A DNA stretch of 16,179 nt, from positions 78,416-94,594 of the forward strand of contig MU657277.1 of the NCBI GenBank assembly GCA_026770575.1, in the 5' to 3' direction. The DNA comes from Pelagophyceae sp. CCMP2097. Lineage: Eukaryota; Sar; Pelagophyceae. Below the pieces are notes generated by a model that saw nothing but the letters and a program-made list of their open reading frames with translations, searched no databases and was not told the DNA's origin. The translations under genes were made by a program, and so were the position numbers. Shown here piece by piece: positions 1 to 7,199 of the stretch (its first letter is position 1; each line of letters opens with the position of its first letter).

Positions 1-293
1 CACCATCTGCCACTGACGTATGCCCTGGCAAAAGGGAATTCCGGTCCCAGTGCCAGGAGCCAGTTAAGAAAAGTGTATATAAACACATCCAATTCCTATT
101 TGAGTTTTTTGGTACCCAGACCCGGATTTGAACCGGCGTACATTCATTTCACTTGCTGACATTTTTCCGAATTTTTATACGCAAAGCCGGGCTCGAACCG
201 GCGACCTCGTGTAAAACCATTTTACACACGCTGTTAGTAGACGCAGTAGACCTAATACCTTTGAGCACACGCAACGAACGCACTCGCAAGCGA
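1..293. other. Left flank without a recognisable gene
   Basis: No convincing coding frame is visible. The stretch contains two tRNA-like T-arm modules (listed separately) and a weak TATA-like run near 77-83. The MULE terminal repeat begins at 294, so this is the element's left flank as it stands now. No 9-bp target duplication matching the right flank was found. Confidence 0.6.
112..203 (-). repeat. Two tandem tRNA-like T-arm (B-box) modules
   Basis: Read on the minus strand, 181-203 gives a perfect five-pair T stem (GCCGG/CCGGC) around the loop TTCGAGC, containing the B-box consensus GGTTCGAGCC. A second module at about 112-137 gives CCGG/CCGG around TTCAAAT. It is followed by a seven-base acceptor-like strand, then ACCA and an A run, which resembles a tRNA discriminator plus CCA ending. 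No matching 5' acceptor half or normal anticodon arm could be found for either, so they are not functional tRNA genes. They may be remnants of tRNA-derived SINEs or tRNA pseudogenes. Confidence 0.4.
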
Positions 294-485
294 GGGGGGT
301 GACACTTTCGAAGGGCGTCGGATCAGGGGGGTGATATTCTTCCATACCCGGGTGGCATCGTAGAGGCTGGTATTTTTCGGAATGTCACCCCCCTAAAAAT
401 GACTTAAGCGATTGTCACCCTCTGGACCGTTGCACCGGCGGAGGTCACCCTTCCTCAAAGGGCCCGGCTGCACTGCATCCAGCCC
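294..485 (+). repeat. Left terminal inverted repeat of MULE element
   Basis: This ~192-bp stretch is repeated in reverse complement at 4181-4374 with only about ten differences by eye, including one single-base indel. It starts with GGGGGGTGACAC and ends in CTGCATCCAGCCC. It contains copies of the GGTGAC/GTCACC core. The left end holds only the first two of the outward-facing motifs (TGAC at 300, TGAT at 332), whereas the right end continues with three more beyond 4374. The left outer end therefore looks truncated. Confidence 0.93.
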
Positions 486-987
486 CCCAAGATGGACACG
501 GAAATTCAACGAGCACTCGAGCGGCTCTTCGAGCATGGCGCCCCGCCCTTCTCCGCCTGCTGCCGAGCAGGTCGGGGAGGAGGTGACGCGCCTCTTGAGC
601 GCGGGCGTCTTGACCCCCGTGGTCGCCATCCTGGGCTTCGAGTCGCGCGACTCGGTCCCGATGAGCGAGCTCAAGACGAGCTACCTCCAGATCGCGAAGC
701 AGGTCCGCCCCTTGTTTGGCGGCGTGCAGTTCGCGGACCTCGCAACGGACGCTCTGGGCATCCTCACGCGGGCGTTCGCCCTGGCGCAGCACGCGTCGGC
801 ATATGGCGCGTTCAGCGTCGGGGAGCAGACGCAGCGCCTCGGCCCCGGTTCCTCCGCGTTCACGGTCCCGGCGACGCTCCTCTGGTGCGCGTGCGAGACG
901 AGCACGGAGAAGGAGATGCGCGAGGCGCAGTGCCTCAGCGGCGCCTCCCTCGGCGCCGCGAGCACCGGCGGCGCCGACGGCGACATC

Positions 988-1062
988 GACAACGAGGGCG
1001 ACGCGGGCGACGAGGGCGACGCGGGCGACGAGGGCGACCAGGGCGACGAGAGCGACGAGGGC
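988..1062 (+). repeat. GAGGGCGACGCGGGC-type coding repeat, acidic linker
   Basis: Imperfect 15-bp units (GACGAGGGCGACGCGGGC and variants) encode a run of Asp, Glu and Gly within the N-terminal part of the transposase. It is probably a flexible acidic linker, prone to slippage. Confidence 0.75.
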
Positions 1063-1858
1063 GGCGGCTCGGATGAGGAGAATGAGGAGGACGAGGGCGG
1101 CATCGGCAGCCTCGGCGTCTCCGGCCTCGAGGCCCTCTACGTTAAACCCGCCATGCCTCAGACTGGCGAGCCGACGGCGGCGCTCCGCGCGCCGGAGCGC
1201 CGCGTGCGGCTCTTCGCCCCCTCGGACCTCTCGCCCGAAGCGGTGGAGTGGCGCCTCCTTTCGACGAAGGAGGCGCGCACGGCGACGCTGGCAAAGGCCA
1301 GGATCAAGAGGAAGGAAAGGCCAAGACGTTCCTCGCCGACGCGGTGCTCGAAGCCCTGCAGTGGCGGCCGAAGGCGCACGCGGCGGTGCTGTTCTTCGAG
1401 GGCATGTGCGTCTCCGAGCGCTATATGGCGGCTGCTCTTTGCCATGCCGAGGCGGCACACAACGGAGTGCGCCGAGGCATCAAGATATCGCAGGACCTCT
1501 ACACGGTCGCCGCCAGCTGCCGCCGCGACGGCTGCGGCTTCACGCGCGGGTTTGGCCTCCAGATGAAGGATGGCAGCTGGAAGCTGACCAAGATGCTGGA
1601 GCACGACCCGGAGTTATGCTTTGGGCAGGAGCTGCCGGTGGTCGAGGCCGTGGTCGAGGCCGCCGCGGGCGCGAAGAAGAGGCCGGCCGTCGGTCCAGTG
1701 ACGTGCGTGGCCGCGTACCCGCCGGCGCAGGTCGCGCGGGTCCTCCGCCAGGACTTTGCCGACGACCCGAATGTCAACGCGACCGCCACCCGGACGCTCC
1801 TCAAGGCGAAGGGGCTCTACAGATTCGAGCCGCCCAAGGCCCACTGCCGGGCGATTGG

Positions 1859-1901
1859 GTGCGTCCCATTGCCCCTACATTCTCGCAGTCCAACCTCTAA
1901 G
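1859..1901 (+). other. Inferred 43-bp intron 1 of the transposase
   Basis: GTGCGT donor and CTCTAAG acceptor. Removal joins the frame holding the N-terminal finger to the frame holding the DDE core in phase 2. An alternative acceptor at 1888 (TCGCAG) would not restore the frame. The intron is short but pyrimidine-rich. No transcript evidence is available. Confidence 0.6.
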
Positions 1902-2388
1902 TGCCTCCTTGGAACACGCCGTAATTAGGCGCAAGCTGCAAGACGAGATGCGCGCGACGCGCGACGTCAGCATGGCCGCGATGCCCGGCTACAAGGCCCT
2001 CCTGGAGGCAAAGGGCCACACCGTCAAGCTGCTCACAGTGACGGGCAAGGAGATGCTCGCCATCCGGCGAAAGTCGTCGAAGTACGTCTTCGTGCAGCAG
2101 CAGAAGGACGGCCGCATCCCAAAGGACGCCGCTTTCAACCCGGACGACGTGCGGACGGACGACATCGACGAGCTGGGCGAGTACTACGGCGGCGTCATGC
2201 TCCGACCGAGTATTGCGGGCGCGCTGGCGGAGCGCGGCCGCAAGACGGCTTGTGCGGACGCTTCGCACTGCGAGGGCATCGGCGAGCAGTCCTTTGGCAC
2301 GTTCTTTGAGATCGACCACTACGACGCGGCCAACTACTTGGTGCCCGCCGTGGTCGGCCACTACATCGGCACGGAGGACCTTATATCG

Positions 2389-2391
2389 TAG
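2389..2391 (+). other. In-frame TAG in the transposase core
   Basis: The reading frame is protein-like on both sides of this TAG: GTEDLIS before it and QAAFGIL after it. In MULE transposases the segment after this conserved Glu normally contains a Trp. A TGG to TAG change is the simplest explanation. Stop-codon readthrough or a sequencing error are alternatives. Confidence 0.75.
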
Positions 2392-3231
2392 CAAGCGGCC
2401 TTTGGGATCTTGCACCCGAGCTTCGACTGCCCGGGCCACGTCGTGATGGTCGACAACGAGAAGTCCATCGACAACGCGCTGGGGAGGATGAAGTTCGCCA
2501 AGCCGTTTGCCGACGAGCGGCACATCCACAAGAACATGTCGAAGGCCATCGGCGGCGAAAAGGGGACGGCCCTCCAGCTGTACTCGGGCGCCCTGCGCGC
2601 GCCGTCGCAGGCGCGCGTGGACAACATTACGGCGAGCTACGGCCCGAAGACGACGGATTACCTGTTGAAGTTTGAAAAGTCGGAGCTGTACAGAGCGTAC
2701 GCCGCCGACGGCGGCGGCCTGGGGGACCTCGTCGTCACCTCGCAGGGGGCGGAGACGAGCATGGCCGCGGCGCTGAAGAGCGGCATCCGCGCCACGGAGC
2801 CGCACCTCTTGTTGGAGAAGATGGCCAAGGAGTCGCGCCGCAGGTTCCTCAAAGCGAAGACGGCGGCGATGACCTGGACAGGCCCGGTTACGCCGCGCGT
2901 GCAGGAGGTGCTGGCGGAGAAGATGAAGAAGGCGGAGGACATGTACAAGACCGTGACGTGGATCGCAGGCACGAACAACATGGAGGCGCACGTGCAGAGT
3001 TACACGGAGCCGGGGCACATGCGCCGCGTCGTCTCGAGCTCGGAGCCGCACGTCGCGCCGGCGTGCTGCGCGTACTCGACCGACGGCTCGGGCTTCCCGT
3101 GCCTGCACGGCATCAAAGTCATCGTCGAAAAGTACGGCCTCGGGAACGTGTGGCGGTTCGTCCCCCGCCGCCACTTAACGGGGACGTGGCAGCAGCAATA
3201 CGTGGGTGTCGAGCTCGAGATGCCGGCGCAG

Positions 3232-3300
3232 GTGCACACACTGCTTCACCCTGTCCCCACCCCCTTCCAGCCACCCTCTCTCGCTTTAACTTCTCAATAG
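3232..3300 (+). other. Inferred 69-bp intron 2 of the transposase
   Basis: Donor CAG|GTGCAC and acceptor TCTCAATAG, with a long C/T-rich tract between them. The length is a multiple of three, but the intron ends in an in-frame TAG, so it must be removed to reach the AT-hook and zinc knuckle. The exon resumes in phase 0 at 3301. Confidence 0.78.
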
Positions 3301-4180
3301 GCGGACGTCGACACAGTCATGGACAACGCGAAGAAGCTCGTCGCAGCGAAGCAGAACCTCATGATCCCGAAAGCGATTCCGCCGCCGCGTGGCCGCCCAC
3401 CCAAGAACGCGGGCAAGCGCCTCAAGCAGTGGTTCGAGCGCGGACCTCACGCCAAAAAGAAGCGCGTCTACACGTGCAGCCTGTGCCGCGGCGCGGGGCA
3501 CACGCGCGGCGAGTGCTTCCTCCGGCAGCTCTTAGCGACGACCCGAACGTCGCGGGCGGCGAGTAAGAGCGGGACACCCGTGCTGTGCGTCCGTGCAGTG
3601 GCACACAAGGACGTCGCAGACGAGCGGCGGCCGGGGGGGGCAACCTCCGGCTGCTGCCTTCCGGCCGCCGCCGCCGTCGAAGAGAGGGCGTCGTTCCTCG
3701 TCGTAACTCTGTTAAGGGCCCCTCCAGGGCCCCTCCGGTGCTCTTTTAAAGCAGCACGTTCCTTACTATTATGGATGCCCTGTCGACGTGGGAAGGGCCG
3801 CAGCCGCGGCGGCGGACGTCTTGATTGGCGCGTTGGCGCCGACGGAATAGAGGTGACAGCGGCTAGGAGGAGCAACTCGTCGACGGCGGATAGGCTTAGG
3901 GGCATATTAGGGATTGCGTCGACTGAAGGGCGCGGCGAAGATGGCATCACGGCGGATGCCCTTGAGGGTCTGCGAGCGAGCTACACTGAGGCGCCCCCGG
4001 TGGCCGGCGGCGATGGCGGGTCGTCTCGCGCCGCGCCAGGGTCCTGCGCGAACCCTAGGAGCGCCCCGACGAAGGAGCTTGGCCTGCAGCGGGAGCCGCG
4101 TCGTCGTTTGCGCCGCCTCTGGAGAGGCTAGCGTCGCGGTGCACGGGGCACCTTAAGACGGAGGACTCGAATTCCTGGAA

Positions 4181-4374
4181 GGGCTGGATGCAGTGCGCGC
4201 CGGGCCCTTTGCGGGGGGTGACCTCCGCCGGTGCAACGGTCAAGAGGGTGACAGTCGCTTAAGTCATTTTTAGGGGGGTGACATTCCGAAAAATACCAGC
4301 CTCTACCGATGCCACCCGGGTATGGAAGAATATCACCCCCCTGATCCGACGCCCTTCGAAAGTGTCACCCCCCC
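4181..4374 (-). repeat. Right terminal inverted repeat of MULE element
   Basis: Reverse complement of 294-485, differing at about ten positions. Its inner half contains three GGTGAC motifs whose TGAC falls at 4219, 4249 and 4279, exactly 30 bp apart. Its outer half contains two oppositely oriented motifs (starting 4331 and 4363) that continue a series beyond the TIR. Confidence 0.93.
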
Positions 4375-4466
4375 ATCTTACGAGAAAGCTGGCTGTCACC
4401 CCCCTGACGGGCTACGGTTTTCATGTCACCCCCCAAACGGCCAACAAAATTTCCATATCACCCCCC
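4331..4466 (+). repeat. Array of five T(G/A)TCACCCCCC motifs every 30-32 bp
   Basis: Motif starts are at 4331, 4363, 4394, 4424 and 4456, giving spacings of 32, 31, 30 and 32 bp. Only the motif is conserved; the sequence between copies is not. The last three lie outside the part matched by the left TIR, so the ancestral element end may extend to about 4466. Such phased motifs are best read as binding sites for the element's transposase, which is an inference. Confidence 0.8.
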
Positions 4467-4687
4467 AAAACGCACAATTTCACTTTTTAAATAACCGATT
4501 GTCGGTCCGGACTCTGCCTATGCTTAATTTCTCACAAGAGGTCTTCCGCGGACGCCATGATTTGGGGTGGATGGAGGGGACCCAGGCGCGTCTCCTGGCA
4601 GCGTCAAAACCGCAAACAAAGGCGTCGCCGGGCCTCTGATTTTTTCGCTTAACCGGTTCTTTAATTGACCTTAACTCTATCAGGATA
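4467..4687. other. Intergenic stretch, nothing recognised
   Basis: Mixed composition, no convincing coding frame and no repeat shared with the rest of the window. It lies between the MULE end array and the first dispersed-repeat copy. Confidence 0.5.
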
Positions 4688-4850
4688 CCAGGGGCAATTT
4701 TGTCTGTCGTCTGTCTGTCTGTCTGTGTGTCCGTCGCCGGGTCAATCCGCGAGGATCCATCTTTGGGAGGAAAGCTTTAGGGCAGCAACTCGGCCGATTC
4801 AGCAACTGGTGGTTGTGCGATCGCTAAAATTGGGAATGGAGGTCAAGCAC
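4688..4850 (+). repeat. Dispersed repeat A, copy 1 (partial)
   Basis: This segment starts with CCAGGGGCAATTTTGTCTG, passes through a CTGT/CCGT simple-repeat run and ends near GGAATGGAGGTCAAGCAC. It matches the reverse complement of 10734-10892 along its whole length with scattered differences. The shared blocks include GGGCAGCAACTC and GCTAAAATTGGGA. Downstream of 4850 the similarity stops, so this copy lacks the tRNA-like and A-rich parts seen in copies 2 and 3. Confidence 0.85.
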
Positions 4851-4962
4851 GTCTGTAAAACGAGAAAATTAATTTTCGGCCGAATCAAATCTGCTTTAAT
4901 CGCTTTTCCCAACAAAAAATACGTGGATCGAGTATAATCTTGAGGAAGATGTAATTGCGAAG

Positions 4963-5060
4963 TTGCTTGCTTAAAATCCACCCTGGGTGGGGCTGGCCCA
5001 AAAGGGAATAACCGCCAAACCCGAGTCAAAGGTTGGCAACCAGGCCCAGAGGCCCTGAGA
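4963..5060 (+). repeat. Dispersed repeat B, copy 1
   Basis: About 39 bp from GTTGCTTGCTTAAAATCC to GGGGCTGGCCCAA is present as an exact reverse complement at 14663-14702. Weaker similarity continues for about 55 bp more, through CCGCCAAA, CAAAG and ACCAGGCC. The 39-bp core contains the near-palindrome CCACCCTGGGTGG. No coding role is evident. Confidence 0.8.
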
Positions 5061-5336
5061 CAAGGCCTCGGAGAGCGCGTCAGCACATTTAGCGCGGCGT
5101 CTCCTCGCGGTGGTATGGGTGCCCAGTCACTTTGGCACTTCGGTCGTGGTTCGTTGGCGTTGCCGGTTGGGGGGCGGGGCGTCAGCGGCTTTTTCGAGTT
5201 CATTCGGGATGAGGATGTACCGCGTACCGGCCCAGAGCATGGCCTGGGTCCTTTCCTCCGTGTTTCCCTCTTTTGCCTCCGAGCTAAAGTAGATAGTCTG
5301 CAAGACTTATAGGCTGTTGTTGCTGCAACAGCGAGC
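5061..5336. other. GC-rich spacer, no gene recognised
   Basis: Several frames happen to be open because of the base composition, but no frame shows recognisable domains. It precedes the minisatellite. Confidence 0.45.
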
Positions 5337-5810
5337 ATGTCCAGCGTGAACTTGGAACGCGTAAAAGATGATCTTGGCCAGGAAGAGTATGTCGGTGAAA
5401 ACGTCGGCAGCTGCACGTCGGGGCCGAGCGCCGGGTCCACCGCGGCGCCGTCTGGCAGCGTGGGCACAGTCGGATCGAAATGCTGCGCGTCGAGGCCGAG
5501 TACCGGGTCCGCCGCGACGCCATCGAGCAGCGTGGGCTCGAGCGGGCCCAGGTGCTGCGCGTCAGGGCAAAACGCCGTGTCAACCGCACCGTCGGGCAGC
5601 GTGGGCACAATCGGGTCCAAGTGCTGCACGTCGAGGCCGAGCGCCGGGTCCACTACGCCGCCATGTAGCGAGGGCACGGGCGAGGACAGGTGCTACACGT
5701 CGAGGCCGAGCGCCGGGTCCACCGTGCCGTCGGGTGAACCACTCGGTAATCAGCACAGGGCGGCACCGTCGGCGCCATGGCCATCATCGCAAAGGCCGCA
5801 CGGGGGGTAG
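5337..5810 (+). CDS. Possible repeat protein encoded by a minisatellite
   Basis: An ATG-started frame of 157 codons begins MSSVNLERVKDDLGQEEY and then runs through a 23-24-residue repeat of the form CxSxPSxGSTxxPSGSVGTxGSKC. The Cys pairs recur at unit borders. The same DNA is also open on the minus strand, where it reads as units rich in Asp, Pro and Leu (for example DPTVPTLPDG), so the coding strand cannot be decided. No family is recognised. It may be chance openness in GC-rich repeats. Confidence 0.25.
   Translation: MSSVNLERVKDDLGQEEYVGENVGSCTSGPSAGSTAAPSGSVGTVGSKCCASRPSTGSAATPSSSVGSSGPRCCASGQNAVSTAPSGSVGTIGSKCCTSRPSAGSTTPPCSEGTGEDRCYTSRPSAGSTVPSGEPLGNQHRAAPSAPWPSSQRPHGG
5412..5741. repeat. 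72/69-bp minisatellite, about 4.6 units
   Basis: Units begin at about 5412, 5484, 5556, 5625 and 5694 and share blocks such as GTCGAGGCCGAGCGCCGGG and GGCAGCGTGGGCAC. Unit length alternates between 72 and 69 bp, always a multiple of three, so an in-frame protein repeat is preserved on both strands. Confidence 0.85.
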
Positions 5811-5869
5811 CACAGAAGCCGCACGGGCGGCAGCCCAGGGGCCGGTCGGCCGACAGCACGGGATCGCAC
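5761..5869 (+). repeat. 109-bp direct repeat, copy 1
   Basis: Matches 6217-6325 with few differences and no length change. Both copies contain CGGCAGCCCAGGGGCCGGTC and end in CACGGGATCGCAC or its variant. Confidence 0.88.
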
Positions 5870-6216
5870 GGACTGCCAGGACGTGGGGCAGTGTTAAAAC
5901 GACCACAAGGCTGCACGAGCGTCGGCATGGAAAACCGCATCATCGTCGGCGCGAAGGCCGCACAAACGCCAGTATGGAGGCCAGACGGCCGTCGAAAAAA
6001 AGGCCGCAAAAACAAACGGCGCGGAGACCGCGCAAAAATCCGCAGTGAAACCAGACGGGTTTCGGCAGTCGCATCGTCGTCGCGGAGGCCGCACGGACGT
6101 CGGTACGGAGGTCGGGCGGCCATCGGCATAGGGCCGCACGGAGAAACGCTTCAGTGGTGTAGCAAATCGTCGGCAAAGAAACCAGACGGGAAACAGCACA
6201 GATGCGGCATCGTCGG
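5870..6216. repeat. Degenerate GGCCGCAC-motif region between direct repeats
   Basis: The octamer GGCCGCAC and near variants (AAGGCTGCACGA, GAGGCCGCACGGACG, GGGCCGCACGGAG) recur irregularly, together with CGTCGGC and AAACCAGACGGG. It looks like an eroded minisatellite sharing motifs with the flanking 109-bp repeats. Open frames cross it, but none shows a recognisable domain. Confidence 0.55.
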
Positions 6217-6325
6217 CGGCACTGTCGGCGCCACGGCCATCATTGCAAAATCCGCACGGGTGGTAGCACAGAAACCGCACGGGCGGCAGCCCAGGGGCCG
6301 GTCGGCCGACAGCACGGGATTGCAC
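6217..6325 (+). repeat. 109-bp direct repeat, copy 2
   Basis: Second copy of 5761-5869. It lies right at the border where the sequence changes abruptly from GC-rich to AT-rich DNA, a few bases before 6330. Confidence 0.88.
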
Positions 6326-6329
6326 AAAT

Positions 6330-7199
6330 TATTTTCGAATCTTAAAACGGGATGTGTACAACTTTATAAAAATGAAATGACAAAACAGTATAAGGAGAAA
6401 GATACATAAGAGGTAATAAAATAAGAATGAGTTCATTTTGACAAATTAGATAATAATTCTTATGATATGGCGAACGTGTATGAAACGAAAATGATTTTAA
6501 AAATGCTGTTGATCTCTATTTTTCGAAGACGAAAGTGACGAGACTGATGGGAGGAGATATGTATTTAAAAAAAAATATTGAGAGAATTTTCAAATAAATG
6601 ATTTACTCTGCCAACATTCAAAAAAGTTTTAGTTGGTAAATCCTTTGTTTTACCTGAGACATTATACGACAAACGATTTAAAAACGATATAAAATTTAAA
6701 ACTTTCAGAAAAAGATAGACGAAAAAGATAAATTTGTAGAAAATAAAAAAATGAATTCTTCAAGGATTTTATCGAAAGTTTAAATGAGGAACAACGTAAC
6801 ACCTAAATTAAGAGATGCTGAAAAGCGTATTAAATATGGTAAACAGTTTTCCAAGTTTATTGTCGAACCCGTTAGAATTTAACGGGTTAATTGAAATGAA
6901 TTTTATAGTTACACAGAAAATTCTAACAAGATACTAAGACCTCTCCTTATAAATTATCCCGATGGGACTGTACAGATTGATGTTATTTATAAACATGGTC
7001 AAATAGTTTCTGATATGTCGAATAACATGGTTTTCAAGTGGGACGATCATGAATCAAAACGTTCTATTAATGCGATATGACTAGAATCTCGGTCAACGAG
7101 AACGCCAACAATCTAAATAGATAAAAAAGGCATATCACGGAACGGAAACACTTTCCATATAAACCGTAAAATAGATACTATACAGTCTGAATGGAATAA
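6330..7199. other. Decayed AT-rich DNA upstream of polymerase remnant
   Basis: Short protein-like patches occur on the + strand, for example around 6490-6595 with a run reading VTRLMGGDMYLKKNI. They are broken by stops and no family is recognised. They may be the eroded N-terminal extension of the polymerase or a separate gene. A perfect 9-bp inverted repeat with a 5-nt loop lies at 6866-6888. Confidence 0.4.
6866..6888. other. Perfect 9-bp hairpin AACCCGTTA / TAACGGGTT
   Basis: The arms are 6866-6874 and 6880-6888, with the loop GAATT. It is intact within otherwise decayed sequence. Function unknown; it could be chance in AT-rich DNA. Confidence 0.5.

Larger units (their letters stand above)
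535..4131 (+). pseudogene. MULE-family transposase gene, spliced, interrupted
   Basis: Likely DNA transposase acting in the nucleus on the flanking TIRs. The ATG at 535 is the first in-frame start after the TIR. Read in order: an acidic DEGD-rich stretch (988-1110); a MuDR-type N-terminal finger C-x4-C-x22-H-x4-C at 1518-1619; the catalytic core with D in ADASH (2257), D in VDNEKS (2452) and E in GAETS (2752); a SWIM-like finger with CC at 3064-3069 and PCLH at 3097-3108; an AT-hook-like RGRPPK at 3388-3405; and a zinc knuckle C-x2-C-x4-H-x4-C at 3475-3516. Introns at 1859-1901 and 3232-3300 restore the frame. A TAG at 2389 interrupts the core where MULEs usually have a Trp after the conserved Glu, so it looks like a TGG to TAG mutation. 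The frame also changes between about 1243 and 1320, either by an indel or by a weak intron 1243-1301. The tail after the knuckle (3517-4131) is unrecognised and the true end could be earlier. Family assignment is confident; exon limits are inferred. Confidence 0.85.
294..4374 (+). mobile_element. Mutator-like (MULE) DNA transposon, about 4.1 kb
   Basis: Long TIRs (294-485 and 4181-4374) bracket one spliced gene whose protein has the domain order of MuDR/MULE transposases: N-terminal Cys/His finger, DDE core, SWIM-like finger, CCHC knuckle. MULEs usually have long TIRs and 8-11-bp target duplications. No clear duplication is visible at 285-293 against 4375-4383, in line with an old insertion or a truncated left end. 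The transposase is interrupted, so this copy is probably not autonomous now, although its TIRs are still well matched. Confidence 0.88.

Noticed and set aside
445..1458. Long minus-strand open frame opposite the transposase N-terminus
   Set aside because: Arg/Ala-rich translation with no domains. It lies opposite a frame with recognisable MULE motifs and is explained by GC-rich codon bias.
1897..3174. 425-codon minus-strand open frame
   Set aside because: Mirror of the transposase core. Its translation is Arg/Val/His-rich without motifs, while the + strand shows DDE and SWIM-like signatures.
3541..3567. Alternative transposase end in another frame (DDPNVAGGE, then TAA)
   Set aside because: It would need a frame change right after the zinc knuckle with no supporting signal. 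The current frame runs on to 4131. Kept only as an uncertainty.
285..4383. Target-site duplication of the MULE
   Set aside because: CGCAAGCGA on the left and ATCTTACGA on the right share only the last few bases, which is not enough.
4799..5677. 292-codon minus-strand open frame
   Set aside because: It runs through dispersed repeats A and B, so most of it is repeat DNA. Only the minisatellite part looks regular, and that is equally open on the + strand.
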